From positions 11,315 through 75,314 of the forward strand of contig CAZCBE010000019.1 of the NCBI GenBank assembly GCA_964496695.1: 64,000 bases of DNA, written 5' to 3'. The notes beneath the pieces are model-generated. The model searched no databases and was not told the origin of the DNA. It saw only the letters and a list, made by a program, of their open reading frames with translations. Positions 15,390 to 22,843 of this stretch are shown here, one piece after another. The first letter of the stretch is position 1. Every line of letters starts with the position of its first letter. The position numbers and the translations under genes were made by a program. This DNA is from SXTU01 sp964496695. GTDB lineage: Bacteria > Verrucomicrobiota > Verrucomicrobiia > Limisphaerales > SXTU01.

Positions 15390-16690
15390 CACACCTTGTT
15401 CCACGGCGCGCGGTTTTCCCGGCTCCGCAGCTTGTTCGCCTCCGCATCCCCGATGAACTCCTCCTTCGCCGGGTTCCACTTGAGCGGGCGGCGGAGCCAG
15501 TAGCCGATGTTGCCGAGCTGGCACACCTGCGCCGTGCGCGCGCCGATCTCCACATCTGCCACGGGTTTCGCCCGGGTCTTGATGCAGTCCACCCAGTTCT
15601 GCTTGTGGCTTGCGGCGATGGCCGGGAGCTTGAAATCCTGCTCACCGAGCGGCGTTTCGAGGATGGACTTGGGCGTGGACTCGATGCCCTTGCGGTCCAC
15701 GTAGATGGTGCCCAGCTCGCCCTCGAAGGTTGTGCCGCTTGGGCCGCCGTGGAACATCTCGATGCCGTTCGCATAGACGAAGCGCAGGCCGGTGTCGCCG
15801 CTGGCGGGCGGGTGGATCTCCACCGGCGCGGAGCCGTCCATGCCCAGCGCCCATTGCGCGATGTCGAAGTGGTGCGCGCCCATGTCCGCGAGGCCGCCGC
15901 ACGCGTATTCCTTGTAATTGCGCCACGCCGGGAAGTGCTTGTGGATGTCCAGCGGGCAGAGGATCTGGTTGAAGGCGCGCTCGGGCGACGGGCCGTTCCA
16001 CAGGTCCCAATTCGTGCCGGCGGGCACGGGCTCGGCGGGGAGATCGCAGGGCTTGGCCGGGCCGCCGACGCCCACGCGCACGGTCTTCACCTTCCCGACG
16101 CGTCCGCTGCGGACGTATTCCACAGCCTGACGGAAGTAGCCCTTGAACTCCGTGCGCTGCTGGCTGCCGGTCTGGAAGACGATGCTGTTCTCGCGCGCGG
16201 CGGTGACCATCGCGCGGCCCTCGGCGATGGTGAGGGAAAGGGGCTTCTCGCAATACACGTCCTTCTTCGCGCGGGCGGCGAGGATGGCGGGGATGGCGTG
16301 CCAGTGGTCCGGTGTGGCGATGCACACGGCGTCAATGTCCCGGCGCGCGATCAGCTCGCGGAAGTCGCCGAACGGAGTGCAGCCCTTGTAAGCGCCGGAC
16401 TCCTTGTCCTTCGCGTAGGCTTTGTGCACGCGCTCGACGGCATCCGTCAGGCGGCCTTCGTGGACATCGCAGACCGCGACGACCTGCACATCGCTCATGC
16501 CGAGGAACCCGCCGAGGTGGCCGCGGTTCATCATGCCCATGCCGATGAGGCCGAGGTTCACGCGGCCGTTCGGGCCGGAGCCGGACTTGGTCGCGGCCCA
16601 GACATGAGCCGGCAGGAGGAACGGCGCGGCGGAAGCGGCGAGCGTGGCGCGGAGGAAGGAGCGACGGGTGGAATGGGCGTGGAGTTTCAT
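15389..16690 (-). CDS. Gfo/Idh/MocA family oxidoreductase, Tat-exported
   Basis: A 433-residue NAD(P)-dependent oxidoreductase-like protein. The N-terminus STRRSFLRATLAASAAPFLL is a twin-arginine signal typical of the exported Gfo/Idh proteins in PVC bacteria. The Rossmann motif is NLGLIGMGMMNRGH, followed by AVCDVHEGR, the substrate-side motif CIATPDHWHA and CEKPLSL, whose lysine is usually catalytic. Later ADMGAHHFDIAQWALG and FEGELGTIYVDRKG belong to the C-terminal beta-sheet domain. Known relatives act on sugars or inositols; the substrate here is not determined. Its stop overlaps the start of the pilin-like array. Confidence 0.88.
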   Translation of the reverse strand: MKLHAHSTRRSFLRATLAASAAPFLLPAHVWAATKSGSGPNGRVNLGLIGMGMMNRGHLGGFLGMSDVQVVAVCDVHEGRLTDAVERVHKAYAKDKESGAYKGCTPFGDFRELIARRDIDAVCIATPDHWHAIPAILAARAKKDVYCEKPLSLTIAEGRAMVTAARENSIVFQTGSQQRTEFKGYFRQAVEYVRSGRVGKVKTVRVGVGGPAKPCDLPAEPVPAGTNWDLWNGPSPERAFNQILCPLDIHKHFPAWRNYKEYACGGLADMGAHHFDIAQWALGMDGSAPVEIHPPASGDTGLRFVYANGIEMFHGGPSGTTFEGELGTIYVDRKGIESTPKSILETPLGEQDFKLPAIAASHKQNWVDCIKTRAKPVADVEIGARTAQVCQLGNIGYWLRRPLKWNPAKEEFIGDAEANKLRSRENRAPWNKV

Positions 16691-16845
16691 GTGAAGGGAA
16701 CGACTGGCTTGAGTAGGGATATAATCATCCGGGGGCGCACCGGTGTCGAGCAGAGTTCAAAACGGCAGAGGCAGATTTGTTTCGGTGTAACGCGCAGGCG
16801 ATTTGATTCCCCGTTGCAGTGGTGCCGTTCTCCCTTTTTATGAGC

Positions 16846-16922
16846 CGATTGTGGCAGGAAAATTAGGGGCAGAAAAATTGGGATGAAAAATCTTCCTGCC
16901 CCTAATTTTCCTGCCCAATCGG
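16846..16922. repeat. Long inverted repeat 3' of the HAD gene
   Basis: GGCAGGAAAATTAGGGGCAG (16853-16872) is perfectly inverted at 16896-16915, and the flanking CCGATTG extends the match with one bulged base. AT-rich compared with its surroundings. It may terminate the HAD transcript or be another dispersed palindrome. The rest of 16691-16949 shows no gene. Confidence 0.75.
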
Positions 16923-16949
16923 CGCGAAGCGTCAGGAGATTGCAGCGTT

Positions 16950-17654
16950 CTACCGGCTGAAGCCGGGACTCCGAACCTCCGACTGCCGCACCACTTCCAT
17001 CAGCTCAACCAGCGAGCGCACTTGCTCGCCGGGCACGGGTGGGGCGTGACGTCGGATCAGGCGGGCGTGCAGGCCGGCGGCGCGGGCGCCGGTCACGTCC
17101 TCGTTCACGCTGTCGCCCACATGCAGCGTGGCTTCGGGCGGGACGCCGAGCTGCGCCAGGGCGGCGGCGAAGATTTCGGGCGCGGGCTTGGTGAAGCCAG
17201 CGTGACAGGAGACGACCACGACCTCGAAGCGGTCGCGCAAGCCCAGCCGTGCCAGCAGCGGTTCCAGGCGGTCGTCCCAGTTGGACACCACAGCCAGCCG
17301 GGTGCCGTGGCGGGCGAGCGCGTCAAGCGTGGGCAGCACATCGTCGAAGACGTGCCATGCGTCGGCCTTGGTGAAGCGCTCATACACGGCGGGGAAGAAG
17401 CCGTCAGGCAGTGGTTCGGCGATGCCCGTGAAGGAGTGCTCCACCAAGTCCAACCACGCGGCGCGTGAGTAGTCGAAGCTCCGCTTCACCCGCCACGCGG
17501 CGGCGAACTGCTGGTTCAACCGCGCCGGGTCCGCACCCCGCACGCCGAAGCGCGCGGCGACCTCCGCATAGAGGTGGCCGACCGACGGCCACGGCTCCAG
17601 GAGCGTGCCGCCGGCGTCGAAGGTCACGGCTTTGATCGCGGGTCCAGAGCGCAC
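16950..17654 (-). CDS. HAD superfamily hydrolase (subfamily IA)
   Basis: 234 residues with all four HAD motifs: motif I AVTFDAGGTLLEP (nucleophile Asp; the usual second Asp is Ala, as in HDHD3-like members), motif II VVSNWDD, motif III Lys in AGFTKPAPEIF, and motif IV LHVGDSVNEDVTGARAAG. The cap is the helical C1 type between motifs I and II. Such enzymes dephosphorylate small phosphorylated metabolites; loss of the second motif I Asp may reduce phosphatase efficiency, so another substrate class is possible. Divergent from the next gene across 120 bp that should hold both promoters. Confidence 0.85.
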   Translation of the reverse strand: MRSGPAIKAVTFDAGGTLLEPWPSVGHLYAEVAARFGVRGADPARLNQQFAAAWRVKRSFDYSRAAWLDLVEHSFTGIAEPLPDGFFPAVYERFTKADAWHVFDDVLPTLDALARHGTRLAVVSNWDDRLEPLLARLGLRDRFEVVVVSCHAGFTKPAPEIFAAALAQLGVPPEATLHVGDSVNEDVTGARAAGLHARLIRRHAPPVPGEQVRSLVELMEVVRQSEVRSPGFSR

Positions 17655-17774
17655 GACGGGAGTCTGGCGGAGCCGGAGATTTCTTCAATCCGTCCCGCGA
17701 GGTTTTTCGATTAACACCATCGCCACGCCTGCCGGTATCCATGCTCCCGCAAACTAAAACTTAATTGTTGAGCT

Positions 17775-18443
17775 ATGAACAATGTCTCGTTAACCCTCGA
17801 ATCCAACATGGACGCCCACCCCGTTCCACGCCGGCTGCCGCTCGCGGTGAAGCTCGGCTACACCGCCTTCATGGCCGTGCTCGTGCCGGTCTATTGGGCC
17901 AACTACGGCCCGACCAATTTCCTCTACTTCTGTGATGTGGCGCTCTTCCTCACGCTGGCCGCCGTGTGGACGGAGAGCGCGCTGCTGGCCAGCATGGCGG
18001 CGGTGGGGATCGTCCTGCCGCAACTGGTCTGGGTGGCGGATTTCGTGGCGGGCCTGGCCGGGGTGAAGCTGCTGGGGATGACGGCCTACATGTTTGACGC
18101 GAAGCGCTCGCTGTTCCTGCGCGGGCTTTCGCTCTTCCACGGCTGGCTGCCTTTCCTGCTGCTCTTCCTCGTGAAACGACTCGGGTATGACAAACGAGCT
18201 TTCCCGGCCTGGTGGGCGCTCGCGTGGGCGCTGCTGGTCTTCTGCTACGTCGCCATGCCTGGTCCGATGCCGAACGCGACCATTCCGGTGAACATCAACT
18301 ACGTCCACGGCATGAGCGACGACGCGGCGCAGACGTGGATGCCGCCGCTGGCCTGGCTGGCCACGCTGATGGTGGGCCTGCCGGCGCTGCTCTACTGGCC
18401 GACGCATCTCGCGCTGAAGCGTTTTGCGGCGCAGGCGAAGTGA
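17775..18443 (+). CDS. Multi-pass membrane protein of unknown function
   Basis: 222 residues with about six transmembrane segments. The conserved-looking core is VPVYWANYGPTNFLYFCDVA, followed by ESALLASMAAVGIVLPQLVW and HGWLPFLLLFLVKRLGYDKR. Start at 17775 or the internal ATG at 17808 (MDAHPVPRR). No known catalytic motif is visible, although I recall similar uncharacterised membrane-associated proteins in diverse bacteria. No operon partner: a repeat-rich region follows. Confidence 0.65.
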   Translation: MNNVSLTLESNMDAHPVPRRLPLAVKLGYTAFMAVLVPVYWANYGPTNFLYFCDVALFLTLAAVWTESALLASMAAVGIVLPQLVWVADFVAGLAGVKLLGMTAYMFDAKRSLFLRGLSLFHGWLPFLLLFLVKRLGYDKRAFPAWWALAWALLVFCYVAMPGPMPNATIPVNINYVHGMSDDAAQTWMPPLAWLATLMVGLPALLYWPTHLALKRFAAQAK

Positions 18444-18479
18444 CGCCAATCCTCAATGCAAAGCGGTGGCGTGCTGCCG

Positions 18480-18890
18480 GACGGCACCCCAACCCTCTCC
18501 CCTCCTCCGAGGAGGGGAGAGGGAGAAGCCGGGCCGGCGCGGACGCCGGCGCTACGTAGCGCCGGCCTCCGGCCGGCCGTATCGCAAGCGTCCGCGCTTG
18601 CCCCCGGAGCGCGGACGAAGGCGAGGTGAGGTGGAATTGTCCTGGAGCGCGGCTGTGTCCCGCTCGGCGCGGGATCAGCCGCAGCAACGTGCGAGCGGCG
18701 AGCGGGGTGCGAAGGCCGGAAGGCCTTCGGTCAGGCGACGTTGCTGCGGCCGGTCCCCGCGACACAGCCGCGCTCCGGGGGCCGGCGAGGACGCCGGCGG
18801 CACGGCAAGCCGGAGGCTTGCGCTACGCTACGTAGCGCCGGCCTCCGGCCGGCCGTGCCGCAAGCGTCCGCGCTTGCCCGGTCGGAAAGG
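18480..18890. repeat. Cluster of palindromic repeats (types A', C, E, C)
   Basis: A type A-like hairpin (CCCTCTCCCCTCCTC and its complement, 18494-18523) is followed by type C (18533-18605), a type E relative with arms GGAGCGCGGCTGTGTC near 18642 and its complement near 18763-18778, and another type C (18780-18885). No gene is seen in 18444-19016. Confidence 0.7.
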
Positions 18891-19016
18891 GCGATGTGGT
18901 CGGTCGGACGTTGAAGCGGCGTAAACGCCGCGCGCCGGGACCACCTTTCCCCTCGACACGTTTCTCTCACCCGGTAGGTTCCGCCCGCCTTCCAGCGCCG
19001 GCGCTGGGGCCGTGAC

Positions 19017-19985
19017 ATGAGCAGCGACGCTTCCGCCCCCAAGATTTCCGTCGTCATCCCGATCTACGGGAAGGCGGGGGATCTGCCCCGGCTGCTGGCG
19101 GCGCTCCAGGCGCAGACGCTTCGGCCGCACGAGGTCATCCTGGTGGACAGCAGCCCCAAGCCGATTGACAGCGCGCCGCCGGGCACGCGGCTGATCAAGA
19201 ACCCCGTGGATATCGCATTGAGCTGGGACTACAACCTCGGCGCGAAGGAGGCCACGGGCGATTACATCCTGAACATGCAGCAGGACTGCCTGCCGGAGAA
19301 CGACACGGCGCTGGAGCGTTCGTTCAAACTGCTGACGGCAGTGCCGAATCGCGTCTCCGTGGTCGCGCTGGTCACACTGCCGGAGGAGAATTTCCGGAAC
19401 TATGGTTTCTGGGGCCAGGTGCTGATGGCCAAGTGGGTCGGGCGCATCCGGCAGGGGATCAGCGGGAAGTTCGACCTGCACCGTCGCGAGATTTACATGG
19501 GCATCGGCGGCTACGACACGGAGCGGTTTCACTTCGCGGGCGAGGACATGGATTTGTTCATGCGCCTGAGCGAGCGGGGCGAGGTGTTCGTCAGCGATGT
19601 GGAGATCATCCATCTGCATTTCCAGTCGCAGAAGCAGAGCTGGGATGTTGTGGCCAAAAAGTGCTACCAGCTCGCGGAGTCCTTTGGCGCGCTCTTCCGC
19701 AAGTGGGGCTTTCAGCTCCGGCGCATTCCTTACGCGGGCCACTGGACGCATCACCTGGCCAAGTATCTGTATCTGCTGATGCCGCTGCTGCCGTTTTATC
19801 CGGTGCCCGTGCTGCTGTGCGTGTTCGTGGGCAGCAATCTGGGCAACATGGAGGCGTGGCGGATCAAGTCGTGGAAGACCTGGGTGTATCTGCCATGGTT
19901 CAATTTCCTGAACTTCTTCATCGGGCTGGCGGGAACGGTGCGCGGGTTGCTGACGGGGCGGCAGCGGTATTCGGTGAGCAAGTGA
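19017..19985 (+). CDS. Family 2 glycosyltransferase with C-terminal membrane segments
   Basis: 322 residues. The GT-A fold begins with KISVVIPIYGKAGDLPRLLA, then HEVILVDSS and the region NMQQDCLPEND, which stands in the place of the metal-binding DXD. The acceptor-side motif is FHFAGEDMDLFMRL (ED motif near residue 180). The C-terminal 80 residues contain two hydrophobic stretches (around 246-268 and 288-310), so it is membrane-attached. It would transfer a sugar from a nucleotide donor to a surface glycan or lipid; donor and acceptor cannot be inferred. No glycan operon surrounds it. Confidence 0.82.
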   Translation: MSSDASAPKISVVIPIYGKAGDLPRLLAALQAQTLRPHEVILVDSSPKPIDSAPPGTRLIKNPVDIALSWDYNLGAKEATGDYILNMQQDCLPENDTALERSFKLLTAVPNRVSVVALVTLPEENFRNYGFWGQVLMAKWVGRIRQGISGKFDLHRREIYMGIGGYDTERFHFAGEDMDLFMRLSERGEVFVSDVEIIHLHFQSQKQSWDVVAKKCYQLAESFGALFRKWGFQLRRIPYAGHWTHHLAKYLYLLMPLLPFYPVPVLLCVFVGSNLGNMEAWRIKSWKTWVYLPWFNFLNFFIGLAGTVRGLLTGRQRYSVSK

Positions 19986-20082
19986 GGCGGGGATTTGGCC
20001 ACGAAAGGGCGCAAAGAGCGCAGAGGTGGAAAAACAAGTTCTCCGCTGTTTTCGGTGGAGCGGGGAGGCGGCAGGGAAATTC

Positions 20083-20233
20083 CAAGCTCCAAGTCCCAAG
20101 CTCCAAAGAAACTCCAAGCCTCAAATTCCAATCGTTCAGCGCGCCACGCGGCCAGCCCTTCCGCCCTGGTTCGTCCCCTTGACATTTGGAGCTTGGAGCT
20201 TCTTTGGGATTTGAAACTTGGGATTTGGAGCTT
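20083..20233. repeat. AAGCTCCAA-type inverted repeat
   Basis: AAGCTCCAAGTCCCAAGC near 20086 is partly inverted in TTGGGATTTGGAGCTT near 20216-20231, with further TTGGAGCTTGG units between. Degenerate arms of about 47 bp. Intergenic. Confidence 0.6.
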
Positions 20234-20329
20234 CTTCCACACGCCATTCGACTGAAACCAGCGGAGAACCAGGAAACAGGGAAGGGTCAGAAAAATGGGA
20301 GGGGGATTGAGCGGGGAGATTCTGAAGAT

Positions 20330-20640
20330 GTCTGGGCTGCTCGGCGGTTTCGGTCCGCCGGCTCTGCGGCAGGCGAGGACGCCTGCCGCCACTGGGAGTG
20401 CGGATGCGTCAGGCCTGAAAGGCCGTCCGGTGACAGCCCAGGGTGAAGCGAAGCGAAGCCCTGGGGGCACCAACCCCTGCCTTGCCCGCCCTGTAAGGGC
20501 GGGACGGTTGCGCCTTTACAGGGCGCTTCCAACTTGGAAATCCATTTCCCGGGGCTTCACCCCGGGCTTTCACCGGACGCCCTTTCAGGGCTGGATGGCT
20601 TTGATTGCCCTTGCCAAGGGGCCGGGGCGCTCGGAAGGTT
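20330..20640. repeat. Composite hairpin region upstream of the methyltransferase
   Basis: Contains a type D-like hairpin (GGCAGGCGAGGACGCCTGCC, about 20369) and a set of stems including CCCGCCCT/AGGGCGGG, CCCGGGGC/ACCCCGGG and GCCCTTTCAGGGC. The reading frame upstream of the methyltransferase ATG stays open through it but has no recognisable protein. Confidence 0.6.
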
Positions 20641-20645
20641 TGGGC

Positions 20646-21407
20646 ATGCAAAGCCTGTTTTCATACCCCCGGCTGGTCCCCGTGCTCGTTGCCTCCTGCG
20701 TGGCGCTCACCGCTTGCACGAGTGTCGCCCAAGACACGGCCAAGGATGGGAAGAAGGATGCCTCCCGTTATCAGACCGGCGTGAAGACGCGCGATGGGCT
20801 GGGCAAGTTTTACTTCGGCCGCGAGATCGCGCACTACATGACCCATCACGGGGCGCCCTGGCTGGAGCGCGCGGAGCGGGAGCAGGAGGAGCGGCCGGAT
20901 CTGGTGATGAAGTCGCTCGGGCTGAAGGGCGGCGAGACCGTCGCAGATCTGGGGTGTGGCACCGGCTACTACAGTTGGCGGCTGGCCAAGATGGTGGGCA
21001 GCCAGGGCGTCGTCTATGGCGTCGAGATTCAGCCGGAGATGCTGGAGCTGCTCGCCGGGAAGATGAAGGAGCGCGGCATCACGAATGTCGTGGGCGTGCT
21101 GGGCACCACCACGGACCCGAAGCTGCCGAAGCCCGTGGACCTGGTCATCATGGTGGATGTTTACCATGAGTTCGACCACCCGTGGGAGATGATGGATGCG
21201 ATCTGCAAGCAGTTGAAGCCGGGCGGCCGCGTCGTCTTTGTGGAGTTTCGCGGGGAGGACCCGGAAGTGCCGATCAAGCCGCTGCACAAGATGACCGAGG
21301 CCCAAGTGAAGAAGGAGATGGCCGCGCAGCCGCTGGAATATGTCGAGACCATCCGCACGCTGCCGTGGCAGCACCTGATCATCTTCCGCAAGAAGGCGGG
21401 GAAGTAG
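20646..21407 (+). CDS. Class I SAM-dependent methyltransferase with lipoprotein signal
   Basis: 253 residues. The N-terminus has a lipobox (VASCVALTAC, Cys about residue 20), so I start at the ATG at 20646 although the frame is open from 20295. The SAM-binding motif I is ETVADLGCGTGYYSWRLA, followed by VYGVEIQPEM (acidic residue for ribose), PVDLVIMVDVYHEFDHPWEM (motif II/post-II) and LKPGGRVVFVEFRGED. A secreted or membrane-anchored methyltransferase-like protein of this type recurs in Verrucomicrobia and Planctomycetes. Methyl acceptor unknown; since SAM is cytoplasmic, activity outside the membrane would be puzzling. Confidence 0.8.
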   Translation: MQSLFSYPRLVPVLVASCVALTACTSVAQDTAKDGKKDASRYQTGVKTRDGLGKFYFGREIAHYMTHHGAPWLERAEREQEERPDLVMKSLGLKGGETVADLGCGTGYYSWRLAKMVGSQGVVYGVEIQPEMLELLAGKMKERGITNVVGVLGTTTDPKLPKPVDLVIMVDVYHEFDHPWEMMDAICKQLKPGGRVVFVEFRGEDPEVPIKPLHKMTEAQVKKEMAAQPLEYVETIRTLPWQHLIIFRKKAGK

Positions 21408-21428
21408 CCAGGAAACGCGTGGGAGAGG

Positions 21429-21504
21429 TGGGGTGACCGACGGGACTCGAACCCGCAACAGCCAGAATCACAATCTGGGACTCTACCATTGAGCTACGGC
21501 CACC
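21429..21504 (-). tRNA. tRNA-His (anticodon GTG), CCA encoded
   Basis: Reading the minus strand gives a full cloverleaf: acceptor GTGGCCG with CGGTCAC, D arm AGCTCAATGGTAGAG, anticodon stem CCAGA/TCTGG around TTGTGAT with anticodon GTG (21469-21471), and T arm GCGGGTTCGAGTCCCGT. A templated extra G at position -1 opposite C73 is the hallmark of tRNA-His. The 3' CCA is encoded (21431-21429). Confidence 0.95.
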
Positions 21505-21843
21505 GCACGCGCGCAGGAAATTAGGGACACAAGGCGGGTGGGTCAAGCGCCTGCTCACGGGTTGTTTGCCGGGCGAGGGCGGGAGACCCAGGAAACGGAC
21601 AGGTAAATCAACCACTGATGGACACGGATGCACACGGATGCACACGGATGGAAACCGGAAGCGAGCCAGATTCCGCTTAGTGGATGGCCAGCGGTCTTTG
21701 GAGCCAGTTTTACCTCAACCGTGGTTGCCCTGTGAAGTGGCCGGACTTGAAGGCTGGTTTGGGTCTGCCTACCGTGCGTTGCCGCCCGGCCCGGGCCGAA
21801 ATACTTTGCAAGAACGGCGGGACGGTGGACGAACCGTTCGTTG
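21505..21843. other. Gap between tRNA-His and the sigma factor gene
   Basis: No convincing gene. It holds three near-direct copies of an 11-bp ACACGGATGC-like unit at 21618-21650, a dispersed repeat of a kind common in such genomes. The promoter of the sigma factor gene should be near the right end, but I cannot define its boxes. Confidence 0.5.
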
Positions 21844-22491
21844 ATGGCTTCTCTATTGCCAGTGACATCGCAAAACGAAAATCCGTTGAACACGCGTGAA
21901 AGCCTGCTGGGCCGCCTCAAGGACTGGCAGGACGAGCGGAGCTGGCGGGACTTCTTCGAGACTTACTGGCGGCTTATCTACAGCACGGCGCGCAAGGGCG
22001 GCCTCTCCGACGCCGAGGCGCAGGAGGTGGTGCAGGAGACCGTCATCGTGGTGGCCAAGAAGATGAAGGAGTTCAAATACGACCCGGCGGTCGGCTCCTT
22101 CAAGGGCTGGCTCAAGCTCGTCACCCGCCGGCGCATCGCGGACCAGTATCGGAAGCGCAAGCCGAACGAAGTCGGCCTGGCCGATGACGGCACGGCGGAC
22201 GCGGGCACGCGGGCGATTGACAAGCTCCCCGGCGACCAGGGGGACAAGGTGGACCTGGCGTGGGAGGCGGACTGGCAGCAGAGCCTGCTGGACCGCGCGG
22301 TGGAGCTGGTGCGGACCCAGGTCAGCCCGCGGCAGTATCAAATCTTCGACCTCTACGTGCTGCGGCAGTGGCCGGCGAGCCAGGTGGCGGCCAGCCTCGA
22401 CATCAGCACGGCGCAGGTGCATCTGGCCAAGCACCGGGTGCAGTCCCAGATCAAGAAGGAGGCTCGCCGGCTGGAACGCTCGTTCCTCTAG
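21844..22491 (+). CDS. ECF-type RNA polymerase sigma factor
   Basis: 215 residues. Region 2 spans about 20-85 with AQEVVQETVIVVAKKMKEF and SFKGWLKLVTRRRIADQYRK (-10 recognition and strand opening). Region 4 spans about 150-210 with QIFDLYVLRQWPASQVAASL and the helix-turn-helix STAQVHLAKHRVQSQI. A TTG at 21841 is an alternative start, but ATG at 21844 is more likely. It is followed on the same strand by a Ser/Thr kinase, a pairing typical of PVC bacteria where the kinase is thought to control or respond to the sigma factor; no separate anti-sigma factor is seen. Confidence 0.88.
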   Translation: MASLLPVTSQNENPLNTRESLLGRLKDWQDERSWRDFFETYWRLIYSTARKGGLSDAEAQEVVQETVIVVAKKMKEFKYDPAVGSFKGWLKLVTRRRIADQYRKRKPNEVGLADDGTADAGTRAIDKLPGDQGDKVDLAWEADWQQSLLDRAVELVRTQVSPRQYQIFDLYVLRQWPASQVAASLDISTAQVHLAKHRVQSQIKKEARRLERSFL

Positions 22492-22521
22492 GCGGTGCCC
22501 ATGAGTTCTCCCCCAGAACCC

Positions 22522-22612
22522 GTGCCGGCGGCTTGCCGCAGCCGTCCGTTGGTCACAGCAGGACGAAGCAAGCGTTCCACCCGCAGCGCGGCGGCGGCAA
22601 GCCGCCGACACG
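22522..22612. repeat. GC-rich inverted repeat between sigma factor and kinase
   Basis: GTGCCGGCGGCTTGCCGC (22522-22539) is inverted at 22595-22612 with one mismatch. It takes up part of the 352-bp gap 22492-22843, in which I see no gene. Confidence 0.7.
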
Positions 22613-22843
22613 CGGTTCACGGGCTCCCTGCACGAAGCCTTCGTTTCGCGAACTCTCACCCTGGGGCCTGGTGAAAGAGGTGCTCTGCCGTTTTCTGCTC
22701 CGGCTGGTGGGCCGGCTGCGCGAGGGAAAACCGAATTTTGAAGGCCCCTCGTCGTCAGGTCCGGTCGTGGGCTATTCGGCGCGCCGGAAGATGTTGCGGG
22801 CGGTTTCGCGGCGGCTTAAAAGCGGTCGCATGTCGCCGCCACC

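Noticed and set aside
20295..20645. Upstream extension of the methyltransferase frame
   Set aside because: It is made of palindromic repeats, and the lipoprotein signal at 20646 gives a better start.
21618..21650. Short direct repeats ACACGGATGC
   Set aside because: Only three copies of a dispersed repeat type; no operator or iteron role can be supported.
22501..22674. ATGAGTTCTCCCCCAGAACC after the sigma factor, similar to the kinase start ATGAGTTCAACGCCGCC
   Set aside because: The frame closes at 22672 after running through a repeat and is not in phase with the kinase; too little to call a vestigial start.
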